The position numbers and the translations under genes are program-made. A stretch of DNA of 64,000 nt, taken from positions 15,371 to 79,370 of the forward strand of contig CAZNFR010000003.1 in the NCBI GenBank assembly GCA_964572225.1, in the 5' to 3' direction. Shown piece after piece: positions 1 through 9,025 of the stretch. Source of the DNA: CAZNFR01 sp964572225. GTDB taxonomy: Bacteria; Bacteroidota; Bacteroidia; Bacteroidales; GCA-2748055. The notes below the pieces were generated by a model, which did not search any database, was not told where the DNA came from, and worked only from the letters and a program-made list of their open reading frames with translations. Numbering within the stretch: position 1 is the first letter of the stretch; the number at the start of each line of letters is the position of its first letter.

Positions 1-1956
1 CGAAGGCGCAGGGAAGCCATATTCCTGAAGGCTGAGGCATTGACCGGGGAATCTATGGATCTTGGCAGTTTTGCCAACGGTCATCTTTACTTCGGTGCAC
101 ATAAGGACGCAGGAGAGTGGATTTTCAGAGAATGGGCTCCCAATGCAACCGAATTATATCTTACCGGAAGCTTTAACAACTGGCAAACCCTGCCTGCCTT
201 TCGATTCAAAAGAGTGGGTAACCATAACTGGGAATTGCGGCTTCAGGAAAATGAGATAACACATAAGGACCTGTATAAGATAAGGATACGGTGGAAGGAA
301 GGGGAAGCAGACAGGATACCTGCCTGGGCCTTCAGGGTGGTTCAGGACCCGGTGAGCCTTATCTTTAATGCCCAGATCTGGGATCCTCCGGAATTATACT
401 CTTGGGCAAATCCTGTTTTCGTCCCGGAAGAGGGTCCGCCTCTGATTTATGAAGCCCATGTAGGTATGGCCACCGAAGAACCCAAAGTGGGTACCTACAA
501 GGAATTTCGTGAACGGATTCTTCCAAGGGTGAAAGATGCCGGTTACAATACCCTTCAGCTCATGGCTATCCAGGAACACCCCTATTACGGTTCCTTCGGG
601 TATCACGTAAGCAGTTTTTTTGCACCATCCTCCCGCTTTGGCGAACCTGAAGAATTGAAGCGGCTAATTGATGAGGCTCATGGTATGGGAATAAGGGTGA
701 TCATGGATCTGGTCCATTCGCATGCGGTGAAAAATGAACTGGAAGGCCTGGGCAATTACGATGGAAGTGGTGACCTTTTCTTTCATAGTGGAGAGAGGAG
801 GGAGCATGTCGCCTGGGATAGTCTTTGTTTTAACTATGGTAAAACCGGGGTAATCCATTTCCTGCTTTCCAATATCAAGTACTGGCTGGAGGAATTCCGT
901 TTCGATGGATTCCGTTTCGATGGGATCACCAGTATGTTGTTTCTTGATCACGGACTAAATCGCGATTTTACCAGTTATGATATGTATTTCGACGGCGGAC
1001 AGGATGAAGAGGCGATTACCTACCTGGGGCTGGCCAATATGTTGCTTCATAAGGTAAATCCATCGGGACTCAGCATTGCTGAAGAAATGAGCGGTTATCC
1101 CGGTCTGGGAGCAAAGCTGGAAGATGGCGGACTCGGATTTGACTATAGGATGGCTATGGGAACCCCCGATTACTGGATCAGGATCATCAAGGAAAAAAAG
1201 GATGAAGAATGGGATATGGAAGAGATGTTTCATGAGCTGACCCAGAAAAGGGCTGAGGAGAAAACAGTGGGATATTCCGAATCCCATGATCAGGCCCTGG
1301 TAGGGGATAAGACCATAATATTCAGACTTATCGATGCCGATATGTACTATAATATGAATAAGGAATCGGGGAACCTGAACGTGGACCGGGGAATCGCACT
1401 GCACAAAATGATCCGACTCATCACGGCATCAACATCGGGGGATGCTTATCTGAATTTTATGGGTAATGAATTTGGACACCCGGAATGGATCGACTTTCCC
1501 CGGGAAGGAAATAACTGGTCATATCAGTATTCGCGAAGACAATGGAGCCTGGTCGATAATAAGGACCTGAAATATCATTTTCTGGGCGATTTCGACCGGG
1601 AAATGCTGAGAATACTTTCAGAAAGCCGCCTTCTGAGTGAACCAATGGTTGAAAGGATGCATATAAACAATCATGATAAAGTTCTGGCATATAAAAGAAA
1701 GGACCTTCTTTTCATTTTTAATTTTCATCCTGGCCGTTCCTATGAAGGTTATGGTGTACCTTGCCACCCGGGCTCCTATAATCCGGTGCTTTCGACCGAC
1801 ACTGCTACTTTTGGGGGATACGAAAGAATTAGAGAAAATGCAAAATACTTCTCGGTTCCGGAAAAAACTTTCTCTCCCCTTCATATGCTGAAGATCTACC
1901 TTCCCAGCAGAACCGCTGTGGTGTTAAGACACATTCCCAGTAAGAGGGTTTATTAG
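1..1956 (+). CDS. glgB: 1,4-alpha-glucan branching enzyme (GH13), 5'-truncated by window edge
   Basis: This enzyme transfers alpha-1,4-glucan segments to alpha-1,6 branch points in cytosolic glycogen synthesis. The frame is open from base 1, so the gene begins upstream of the window; the TTG at 40 is not a credible start. An N-terminal CBM48-like module (FREWAPNATELYLTGSFNNW) precedes a GH13 barrel. Counting residues from base 40, the catalytic triad is visible: nucleophile D294 in GFRFDGITS, acid/base E348 in IAEEMSG, and D417 in SESHD. Region I reads DLVHSHAVKN. The compact, eukaryote-like arrangement resembles GH13 subfamily 8 more than E. coli GlgB. It converges on the glycogen synthase-phosphorylase gene and completes the glycogen gene set. 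Confidence 0.92.
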   Translation, partial: RRRREAIFLKAEALTGESMDLGSFANGHLYFGAHKDAGEWIFREWAPNATELYLTGSFNNWQTLPAFRFKRVGNHNWELRLQENEITHKDLYKIRIRWKEGEADRIPAWAFRVVQDPVSLIFNAQIWDPPELYSWANPVFVPEEGPPLIYEAHVGMATEEPKVGTYKEFRERILPRVKDAGYNTLQLMAIQEHPYYGSFGYHVSSFFAPSSRFGEPEELKRLIDEAHGMGIRVIMDLVHSHAVKNELEGLGNYDGSGDLFFHSGERREHVAWDSLCFNYGKTGVIHFLLSNIKYWLEEFRFDGFRFDGITSMLFLDHGLNRDFTSYDMYFDGGQDEEAITYLGLANMLLHKVNPSGLSIAEEMSGYPGLGAKLEDGGLGFDYRMAMGTPDYWIRIIKEKKDEEWDMEEMFHELTQKRAEEKTVGYSESHDQALVGDKTIIFRLIDADMYYNMNKESGNLNVDRGIALHKMIRLITASTSGDAYLNFMGNEFGHPEWIDFPREGNNWSYQYSRRQWSLVDNKDLKYHFLGDFDREMLRILSESRLLSEPMVERMHINNHDKVLAYKRKDLLFIFNFHPGRSYEGYGVPCHPGSYNPVLSTDTATFGGYERIRENAKYFSVPEKTFSPLHMLKIYLPSRTAVVLRHIPSKRVY

Positions 1957-1986
1957 AGAAAAGAGGCATTTTTAGTTCGGGTTAGA

Positions 1987-2020
1987 ATTGATCCTGCCTC
2001 CTTGTGGAAGCAGAATCAAT
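1987..2020. terminator. Hairpin between convergent glycogen genes
   Basis: An 11-bp inverted repeat with one mismatch (arms 1987-1997 and 2010-2020, 12-nt loop) lies between the converging branching-enzyme and synthase-phosphorylase stop codons. No strong T-run follows on either strand. It may be a bidirectional transcription end or an mRNA 3' stabiliser; the structure is visible, the function is inferred. Confidence 0.4.
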
Positions 2021-2029
2021 ACCCTATGG

Positions 2030-5000
2030 TCAAATCCATCTTACCAGACTAAAATCCTGTCTGTGTGCAAGCATGGGATTTCTTGGAGAGATCCGGATAC
2101 CGTAATCATAGATCCCGGGTTGGGTCGGGGTCATGTCCAGTTTATAAAAAACCTTGGATCCGGCAGTTTTAACTTGCTGGTATTCCTGAACATCGATAAG
2201 GTTGATGTTATGACCATCATCGGACATATCCCCAATGATGAACTCCACTCCAATCTCCTCTGGAGAAAGGGTTTTCAGATCCAAAACTACTTCACTTATG
2301 TAGGACTTTCCAATTTCGATGGAAGATTTATCAATCTCCGGGTTTTTCATTTCAATGATCTCAATTTGTTCCCATACATTGAGAACTTTCCGTTTCCAGG
2401 AAGCAAGAGACCTGACTTTTTCGAACTCATTTTCCCGCAGCATGAGTGTGCGTTCATAAAGAGGTTGGTAATATCTGTCAATATAGTCACGCAGCATGCG
2501 ATTCATCGTAAACTCCGGAGCAACCCTGGCAATGGAATTCTGGATCATGTCCACCCAACCTGTGGGTACACCTCTTTCGTTCCGCTTGTAATAAAGAGGG
2601 GCAATTTCATTTTCGATAAGACTATATATGGTTTCCGCATCTAACTGATCCTGGAAATCCTGATTATCGTAAGCCTTTTCTTCCTGAAGGGCCCATCCTG
2701 AATCGGAACGGTATCCTTCAGCCCACCATCCATCCAACACACTGAAATGCAATCCTCCGTTCATCACTACTTTCATTCCGCTCGTACCCGAAGCTTCTAG
2801 AGGCCGGGTGGGCGTATTGAGCCAGATATCGACTCCTCTGACCAGTTTTCTGGCAAGCGGGATCTCATAATTCTCCAGGAAAATGATCTTTCCCAGGAAG
2901 CGCTCCTGCCGCGATATCTCCACGATGAACTTGATGAGGTCCTGTCCGGCCTTATCTCTTGGGTGTGCCTTTCCAGCGAAAATAAATTGTACCGGCATAA
3001 AGGGATTATTAACGATGGAAGCAAGCCGGTCCTGGTCCCTGAAAAGCAGGTGCGCCCTTTTGTAGGTAGCAAACCTGCGTGCAAACCCAATGGTAAGAGT
3101 GGCGGGATTCAGTTTTTCCTGGATCTCCACCATTAATTTGGGATTCTGATGGCTTCTCCTGGAAGAATCCATCAGTCGCTTTTTAAGGTAATTGATCAGA
3201 TCTTTTCTTTCCTCGCCCCTGATCTTCCATATTTCGGCCTGGTCAACCTGCTCTACTTTCTCCCAGAGGGAACGATCCTGTTGCTTGGTAAAAATATCGG
3301 GATCAAGATGGGTCTCAAAAAATTTTCTCCAGCGGGAAGACACCCAGGTAGGTAAATGAACCCCGTTGGTAACATACCCAATGGGCACTTCTTCCTTAAG
3401 ATAACCCTTCCACATATCGGCAAACATACCCCTGCTCACCTCCCCATGCAACCTGCTGACGCCATTTATTTCCTGGGAAAGGTTTACGGCCAGACAACTC
3501 ATGGAAAACTTCTCATCCCGTCTGTCGGTATGCATCTTTCCAAGACCCATAAGTTGTTCCCAGGAAATTTTTAATCGATTGGGATAATGAGACATATACG
3601 CCCTCATCATATTTTCGTCAAAATAATCATGTCCGGCCGGTACCGGTGTGTGTGTGGTAAACAGATTGGAAGACCTCACCACCTCGAGTGCTTCGGGAAA
3701 GGTCATATTCTCCTGTTCAATATATTCTCTAAGCCTTTCAAGTCCGATAAATGCAGCATGACCCTCATTGCAATGATAAAGGTCGGGTACTATTTCCAAA
3801 GCACGAAGGGCTCTAATACCCCCGATTCCAAGCAGAAGTTCCTGCTTAAATCGATTTTCATTGTCCCCACCGTAAAGTTGATGCGTAATGGACCTGTCCT
3901 GATCCAGATTGTCTTCAAAATCGGTATCGAGAAGGTAAAGTTTTACCCTTCCGACATCGACCTTCCATATTCTTGCTTTTAAATCCCTACCGGGCAGTAT
4001 CATGTTGATTATGATCCATTTGCCTTCACTGTTCAAGACGGGTGAAAGTGGGAGTTTTGAATAAATCAGGGGATCGTTCACTGAAATCTGATCTCCGGAA
4101 GCAGCCAGATCCTGGCGGAAATATCCATAATGATAAAGAAGGCCTACCCCGATCATATTGTAATTAAAATCGCTGGCCTCCTTGAGATAATCCCCGGCCA
4201 GAAGCCCAAGTCCGCCGGAATATATCTTCAATGCATCCTGTAAACCGAACTCCATACTGAAATAGGTCACTTTGAGACTGGAATTGGCAGCAGTTTCCAT
4301 ATAGGCATTGAACCGGTCCACGACCGATTTTAACCGTGCTGTAAAATTTTTGTCTTTCTCCAGCTTCAGCATCTTCTCGTAGGAGAGTCTTTCCAATACT
4401 ACAATGGGATTATATTCAGACTCCTCCCAAAGCTCCGCGTCGATGGATTCAAACAGATCAATGGCGTCCTGGTTCCAGCACCACCAGAGGTTCTTGCTTA
4501 AGGACTCCAGTCCTTTCAGTTTTTCTGGAATGTTCTGCTGAATAACCACTTTGCTCCAGGAGGGCGTCTGTCCCAATGCAACTTCAACTTTGGGTAATTG
4601 TTCCACTCTCTCAGTCTCCACAAAGGTATCCACCCTTTGTTCCACCTTGGAAAGGGCCACAGAATAAGCCTCACGATAATGTTCTATCAGGTTTTCCCAC
4701 AGCGCGGTCCTGGAGATCTCAAATGCTTTTTTTCTTGATTCGCGGGTTTCCTGCTCATCAAGATTGTTCATCACCTGAATCGAACTGGCAATATTTTCGG
4801 TCACCTCCTCATCATTTTCATCATCTCTGTGGATTACAAAAATTCCTTTACCAGGCTCCTTAAATTCATCGTTCACCCAGAGTCCGAATCCGGCAAGGGT
4901 GGTGGTTACTGTGGGAATATGAAAGGCAAGGCTTTCCAGGGGAGTATAGCCCCAGGGCTCATAATAGGAAGGAAAAACGGTGAGGTCCATCCCAATCAGA

Positions 5001-6268
5001 ACATCATAATAGGCGAGATTGAAAATACCGTCGCATCCGTTAAGGTAGCAGGGCACAAAAATGATCTTCACCTGACTGCCCCTGGCATTATCCAACCCGG
5101 CTTCTCTGATTCGTTTCATTACCGGATCGTACTCCGCATAATGAAGGTTGTGAGTCAGGTGCCTTTCCCCGGATACGTTCTTCTCAGGATTGGACAATCG
5201 CTCCATTAAATCTTTTCTCGGACCATAATGATTGGCAGGTACCAGGATAAAAGCCAGAATAGGTTTTTTCAGTCCGCTTTCCTTATTAAGTTTTCCCAGT
5301 GCATCTATAAATACATCGATACCTTTATTCTTAAACTCATATCGACCGGATATGGCAGTAATAAAACTATCCTCAGGGATTTCCTCTTCAAGCATGGCAG
5401 AGCTGACCTTAAGAATGGTGTCACGGGCAATTTTTCGCTTATCCTCAAAGTCTTCCTGAGGAACAAAACTATCTTCGAATCCGTTTGGTGTTACAAGATC
5501 CACGGGCTTCTCCAAAAATTGTCTGCATTCATTGGCGGTAAGCTCACTAACCGTGGTAAAGGCATCTGCATTCCTGGCACAAATCTTTTCCATGGATTGC
5601 TTGGAAACGACGCTGAATTCAGTCGCTTTGGCATCTCCGCTATATTCCTTCATTTTGGAATAAAGGGGTTGCCCGTTACCTGCTATGGAACGTCCAATTA
5701 CCGTTGCATGAGTGGTAAATAGGGATCCGACCTGTGGCAGACTCTTTTTAAGGTAAAGTAATCCTGCACCGGTCATCCATTCATGAAACTGGGCTACTAC
5801 CCTGTCGTGAGAAGTGAGGTGGTATTTGACATAGCTTTCAATGATCCGGGCTGAAGCATACCCGAAGAGGGAAGGTTCTATATAATCCCATTGCCCGGTT
5901 ATGGAGTCCAGCTTATACTGTTCCCAAAACCGGCTGAAAATATCATCCTTCTTGTTAAAAAAGGTAGTAAAGTCAACCAGAAAAACCAATGGACGGCCTG
6001 CAATTTTCCAGCGGCCCACTCTCACTCTCAATCCTTCCGAAAGTGCTTTGTTCTTCCATCCGGAAAGCAACCTGGGATCCTCCTCAAACTCCGGGTGTTC
6101 CGTACTGTCTCTCCACACATCAGGTCCGATAAGTATGTACTTATCTCCGTATTCCTTTTCAAGGGTGATGGATTTGGTAGAGATAACGGTATGGATCCCC
6201 CCAACCTTGTTGCATATTTCCCAACTCACCTCAAATATATAATCCGGCCTTAATTTTACCTCACTCAT
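2030..6268 (-). CDS. Glycogen synthase (GT3-like) fused to alpha-glucan phosphorylase (GT35)
   Basis: A protein of about 1412 residues that joins two opposing activities. Residues ~1-550 look like a yeast/animal-type GT3 glycogen synthase: it starts YIFEVSWEICNKVGGIHTV, contains QFHEWMTGAGLLYLKK, and has the retaining-GT E-x7-E motif in YYEPWGYTPLE. Residues ~585-690 match the DUF3417 lead-in of the short alpha-glucan phosphorylases, and the rest is GT35. The PLP-lysine signature EASGTSGMK is intact, with the lysine at about residue 1166. Phosphorylase releases glucose-1-phosphate; synthase elongates from a nucleotide sugar. I prefer the ATG at 6268 over the one at 6295, because MSEVKLRPDYIFEVSWE is the natural family start. 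It is the last gene of the minus-strand glycogen operon. Similar fusions are, to my knowledge, known in Bacteroidota. Confidence 0.9.
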   Translation of the reverse strand: MSEVKLRPDYIFEVSWEICNKVGGIHTVISTKSITLEKEYGDKYILIGPDVWRDSTEHPEFEEDPRLLSGWKNKALSEGLRVRVGRWKIAGRPLVFLVDFTTFFNKKDDIFSRFWEQYKLDSITGQWDYIEPSLFGYASARIIESYVKYHLTSHDRVVAQFHEWMTGAGLLYLKKSLPQVGSLFTTHATVIGRSIAGNGQPLYSKMKEYSGDAKATEFSVVSKQSMEKICARNADAFTTVSELTANECRQFLEKPVDLVTPNGFEDSFVPQEDFEDKRKIARDTILKVSSAMLEEEIPEDSFITAISGRYEFKNKGIDVFIDALGKLNKESGLKKPILAFILVPANHYGPRKDLMERLSNPEKNVSGERHLTHNLHYAEYDPVMKRIREAGLDNARGSQVKIIFVPCYLNGCDGIFNLAYYDVLIGMDLTVFPSYYEPWGYTPLESLAFHIPTVTTTLAGFGLWVNDEFKEPGKGIFVIHRDDENDEEVTENIASSIQVMNNLDEQETRESRKKAFEISRTALWENLIEHYREAYSVALSKVEQRVDTFVETERVEQLPKVEVALGQTPSWSKVVIQQNIPEKLKGLESLSKNLWWCWNQDAIDLFESIDAELWEESEYNPIVVLERLSYEKMLKLEKDKNFTARLKSVVDRFNAYMETAANSSLKVTYFSMEFGLQDALKIYSGGLGLLAGDYLKEASDFNYNMIGVGLLYHYGYFRQDLAASGDQISVNDPLIYSKLPLSPVLNSEGKWIIINMILPGRDLKARIWKVDVGRVKLYLLDTDFEDNLDQDRSITHQLYGGDNENRFKQELLLGIGGIRALRALEIVPDLYHCNEGHAAFIGLERLREYIEQENMTFPEALEVVRSSNLFTTHTPVPAGHDYFDENMMRAYMSHYPNRLKISWEQLMGLGKMHTDRRDEKFSMSCLAVNLSQEINGVSRLHGEVSRGMFADMWKGYLKEEVPIGYVTNGVHLPTWVSSRWRKFFETHLDPDIFTKQQDRSLWEKVEQVDQAEIWKIRGEERKDLINYLKKRLMDSSRRSHQNPKLMVEIQEKLNPATLTIGFARRFATYKRAHLLFRDQDRLASIVNNPFMPVQFIFAGKAHPRDKAGQDLIKFIVEISRQERFLGKIIFLENYEIPLARKLVRGVDIWLNTPTRPLEASGTSGMKVVMNGGLHFSVLDGWWAEGYRSDSGWALQEEKAYDNQDFQDQLDAETIYSLIENEIAPLYYKRNERGVPTGWVDMIQNSIARVAPEFTMNRMLRDYIDRYYQPLYERTLMLRENEFEKVRSLASWKRKVLNVWEQIEIIEMKNPEIDKSSIEIGKSYISEVVLDLKTLSPEEIGVEFIIGDMSDDGHNINLIDVQEYQQVKTAGSKVFYKLDMTPTQPGIYDYGIRISPRNPMLAHRQDFSLVRWI

Positions 6269-6320
6269 AGTTTCTTCAAAATAATTAGTTATCAATAATT
6301 TAAATTTTCACTTTTTTTAC

Positions 6321-7706
6321 TTATTTCTTTGCTGAAGGGTCCTTCCCTGAGGCAGGCTTCTTTTTCCCGGTTCCCTTTTCAATACGACTTGCCTGTTTAA
6401 CCGGTTTTTCCTTTTTGGCTTCGGAAAATCCCATCACCTGTTTTTCATATTTTTTGATCATTTCGTCTTTTTCAGCAATGATCTTGCTGAGACGGCTTAC
6501 CTCTTCATCCACATTACTTGTAAGCAGGGAGTTTAATCTGATCTCAAAATCGGTAAGGATATTCATGTAATTTATAAAGGCTTCATAGGGAGAATCATAG
6601 GGATTAAAATACGAATGAACATCCCCATCCGAAAAAAACTTGGTTGCCATATAATAGAAGTGGTCGCTAACCTGCATATACCGAAAATCCTTTGTTAAAA
6701 TCGGGTCACCAACCTGTTGCACTTTATCCAGAAGGCTGTACAGTTTGTTAAAGGCCTGCTCCTGAAGTGGGTTGCCAAGCCATGCGGTCAGATCCCTTTC
6801 CTCATCGGCCCAGGATATGGGATAGGGCACATTGATGGCACCGACGGGTTGCAGTTGCTGAATAATCTCGGAGGGTGTACTGAAGGTAAAATTGCTTTTC
6901 TTTAATACAAACTCCGGAAAGGCTTTTAAAAAATCGAATATTCCAGTGTCCTTCCACTGGTGTTCACCAAAGGTCTCATAATCCATAAATAAATTTACCG
7001 TTTCATCGTTCTTTCCAATGTCATTGAGCCATGAAACATACTTTTCGGCGGTAAGGGGATACTCGTTCCAGCTTTTATCGGAAAAACGAAATGCGATATC
7101 ATCGCTGAGCTTAAAATTCTTCAACAAAATCTTTAAACGGGGATTGATGGCGTTGGCATAGAGGAAATTGGGAGATTTCCAGCCCATGATGTGTTTGGCT
7201 CCTTCGGTAAGCATTCCGGGAAATCCCATTTCCGCAACCATAGTACCAATCTCGTCGGAATAGATCAGCTCTGTATTTCGGAATATCCTGGGCTCTACCT
7301 TAAAAACTTCCTGTATACGGTTCCGGTGTTCTTCCACCTGCCTGAAAAACTCCTCCTTACTTTTCAGGGCCACAAGTGAATGTGCATAGGTTTCCGAGAG
7401 GAATTCAACCTGCGCGGTTTCGGCAAGTTTTCGAAATGACTCCAGAACTTCCGGAAAATAAAGTTCCATCTGATCAATGGCAATACCTGAGATGGAAAAA
7501 CTCACCTTAAAACGCTCGCCATATTTCCGGATAAGAGAAAGCAGGATTTCATTGGCAGGCAGATAGGAGTTACGTGCCACTTTATTCAGAATACTTTCGT
7601 TCAGATAATCATCATAGTAATAATGATCATTTCCAATGTCAAAAAAACGGTATTTCCTGAACCGAAAGGGTTGGTGAACCTGGAAGTACAAGCATATTGT
7701 TCTCAT
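6321..7706 (-). CDS. GH57 family glycoside hydrolase/glucanotransferase
   Basis: A cytosolic 461-residue GH57 enzyme acting on alpha-glucans (amylase, 4-alpha-glucanotransferase or branching activity; the exact reaction cannot be read from sequence). It opens with YFQVHQPFRFRKY, the usual GH57 region 1. The predicted nucleophile is E146 in RNTELIYSD and the predicted acid/base is D242 in MDYETFGEHQW. No signal peptide is seen. The last ~30 residues are a Lys-rich, Pro/Ser-containing tail (after GFSEAKKEKPVKQ), probably disordered and atypical for the catalytic family. It lies between the GT4 gene and the synthase-phosphorylase in the glycogen operon, with gaps of 10 and 52 nt. Confidence 0.88.
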   Translation of the reverse strand: MRTICLYFQVHQPFRFRKYRFFDIGNDHYYYDDYLNESILNKVARNSYLPANEILLSLIRKYGERFKVSFSISGIAIDQMELYFPEVLESFRKLAETAQVEFLSETYAHSLVALKSKEEFFRQVEEHRNRIQEVFKVEPRIFRNTELIYSDEIGTMVAEMGFPGMLTEGAKHIMGWKSPNFLYANAINPRLKILLKNFKLSDDIAFRFSDKSWNEYPLTAEKYVSWLNDIGKNDETVNLFMDYETFGEHQWKDTGIFDFLKAFPEFVLKKSNFTFSTPSEIIQQLQPVGAINVPYPISWADEERDLTAWLGNPLQEQAFNKLYSLLDKVQQVGDPILTKDFRYMQVSDHFYYMATKFFSDGDVHSYFNPYDSPYEAFINYMNILTDFEIRLNSLLTSNVDEEVSRLSKIIAEKDEMIKKYEKQVMGFSEAKKEKPVKQASRIEKGTGKKKPASGKDPSAKK

Positions 7707-7716
7707 ATTCTGAAAC

Positions 7717-9003
7717 TTAATGAATTACGGATTTATAAATATCGTATACTTTTAAAGCGGCATTTTCCCACTTCATATTTACCACCTCTTCCTTGCCATA
7801 TTTTTTAAACATGTCTGAAAGGGCGCTATAGTTAAGGAGACCGTAGATGGCATCGGCCATGGCATCGATATCCCAGAAATCGGTTTTCAATGCATAGGTA
7901 AGAACCTCCGAAACCCCCGATTGATGTGAAATAATTACAGGTACGTTAGACTGCATGGCTTCCAGGGGGGAAATTCCAAAGGGTTCTGATACAGAGGGCA
8001 TAACATAGACATCGCTGATGGAGAACATTCGGTAAACGTCATCTCCTTTAAGGAAACCGGTAAAGTGAAATCGGTCGGCTATCCGGAGTGAAGCTGCATG
8101 TGCCACCATCCGGTCCAGAAGTTCGCCCGAACCAGCCATTACAAAACGAACATTGTCCATTTTCTGTAATACCTTATAAGCTGCCTCGATAAAGTATTCA
8201 GGCCCTTTCTGAAGGGTGACCCTTCCAAGGAAAGTAACGATCTTATCGTTGAGGGATTTCTTAAAATCCAGTTTTTCCAGTCCCTCGGTGGGCTCTACTG
8301 CGTTATGGACCGTGATAACTTTGGCCGGATCGATTCCATAATTATGAATAATGGTGTTACGTGTGAGGTTTGATACGGCTACTATGCAATCGGCCTGCTC
8401 CATTCCTTTCTTTTCAATTTCGTAGACCCCGGGATTAACATTACCACCGCTACGGTCGAAATCTGTAGCATGCACATGGATCACCAGGGGTTTGCCCGAT
8501 ACTTTTTTGGCTGCAATCCCTGTCGGAAAAGTTAGCCAGTCATGAGAATGGATCACATCGAAATCCCCTGCTTCACCTAAAGAGGAGGCCACTATAGCAT
8601 AGTTGGCGATCTCCTGGAAGAGGTCCTTGCCATAACCCCCGCTAAAATTCAGTTTTCCCCGGAAACGAGTCTGTATATAGGTTTTTCCTTCAACACTTGC
8701 ACTTCTCACTGCTTCGTCGTATTCCTCAGGATCGGTATAAGGAACCAGGGAGGAATTCACTTCGAGGTACTCAATTTCCCTCAGAAAACCTTCATAATTG
8801 ATTAAACGTCTGCTTACTTCGACATTGTTTGCTCCAAGAATCTCAAACCGGCTCTGGTCCTCATCTCCAAAAGCTCTAGGAACTACAAATCGAATGCTAA
8901 GGTCAGGTATTTTTGACATTCCTTTGGTGAGGCCATAGGAAGCCGTACCCAGTCCTCCTGAGATATGTGGAGGAAATTCCCAACCAAACATTAAAACTCT
9001 CAT
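7717..9003 (-). CDS. GT4-family glycosyltransferase, glycogen operon
   Basis: A 428-residue GT-B fold glycosyltransferase. The N-terminus, MRVLMFGWEFPPHISGGLGT, carries the GGLG nucleotide-sugar loop seen in GT4/GT5 synthases. HSHDWLT, FLGRVTLQKGPEYF and the E-x7-E motif in SEPFGISPLEAM follow. An upstream in-frame ATG at 9150 would overlap the debranching gene by 125 nt and add non-homologous-looking sequence, so the ATG at 9003 is chosen, 22 nt after that gene's stop. Position in the operon suggests a role in glycogen or maltooligosaccharide synthesis; donor and acceptor are not determined. Confidence 0.85.
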   Translation of the reverse strand: MRVLMFGWEFPPHISGGLGTASYGLTKGMSKIPDLSIRFVVPRAFGDEDQSRFEILGANNVEVSRRLINYEGFLREIEYLEVNSSLVPYTDPEEYDEAVRSASVEGKTYIQTRFRGKLNFSGGYGKDLFQEIANYAIVASSLGEAGDFDVIHSHDWLTFPTGIAAKKVSGKPLVIHVHATDFDRSGGNVNPGVYEIEKKGMEQADCIVAVSNLTRNTIIHNYGIDPAKVITVHNAVEPTEGLEKLDFKKSLNDKIVTFLGRVTLQKGPEYFIEAAYKVLQKMDNVRFVMAGSGELLDRMVAHAASLRIADRFHFTGFLKGDDVYRMFSISDVYVMPSVSEPFGISPLEAMQSNVPVIISHQSGVSEVLTYALKTDFWDIDAMADAIYGLLNYSALSDMFKKYGKEEVVNMKWENAALKVYDIYKSVIH

Positions 9004-9025
9004 AAAGAACCGTTTTAAAGGATGA

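Noticed and set aside
1988..2644. 218-codon plus-strand frame opposite the synthase-phosphorylase gene
   Set aside because: Shadow of a well-supported coding region, with no recognisable protein features.
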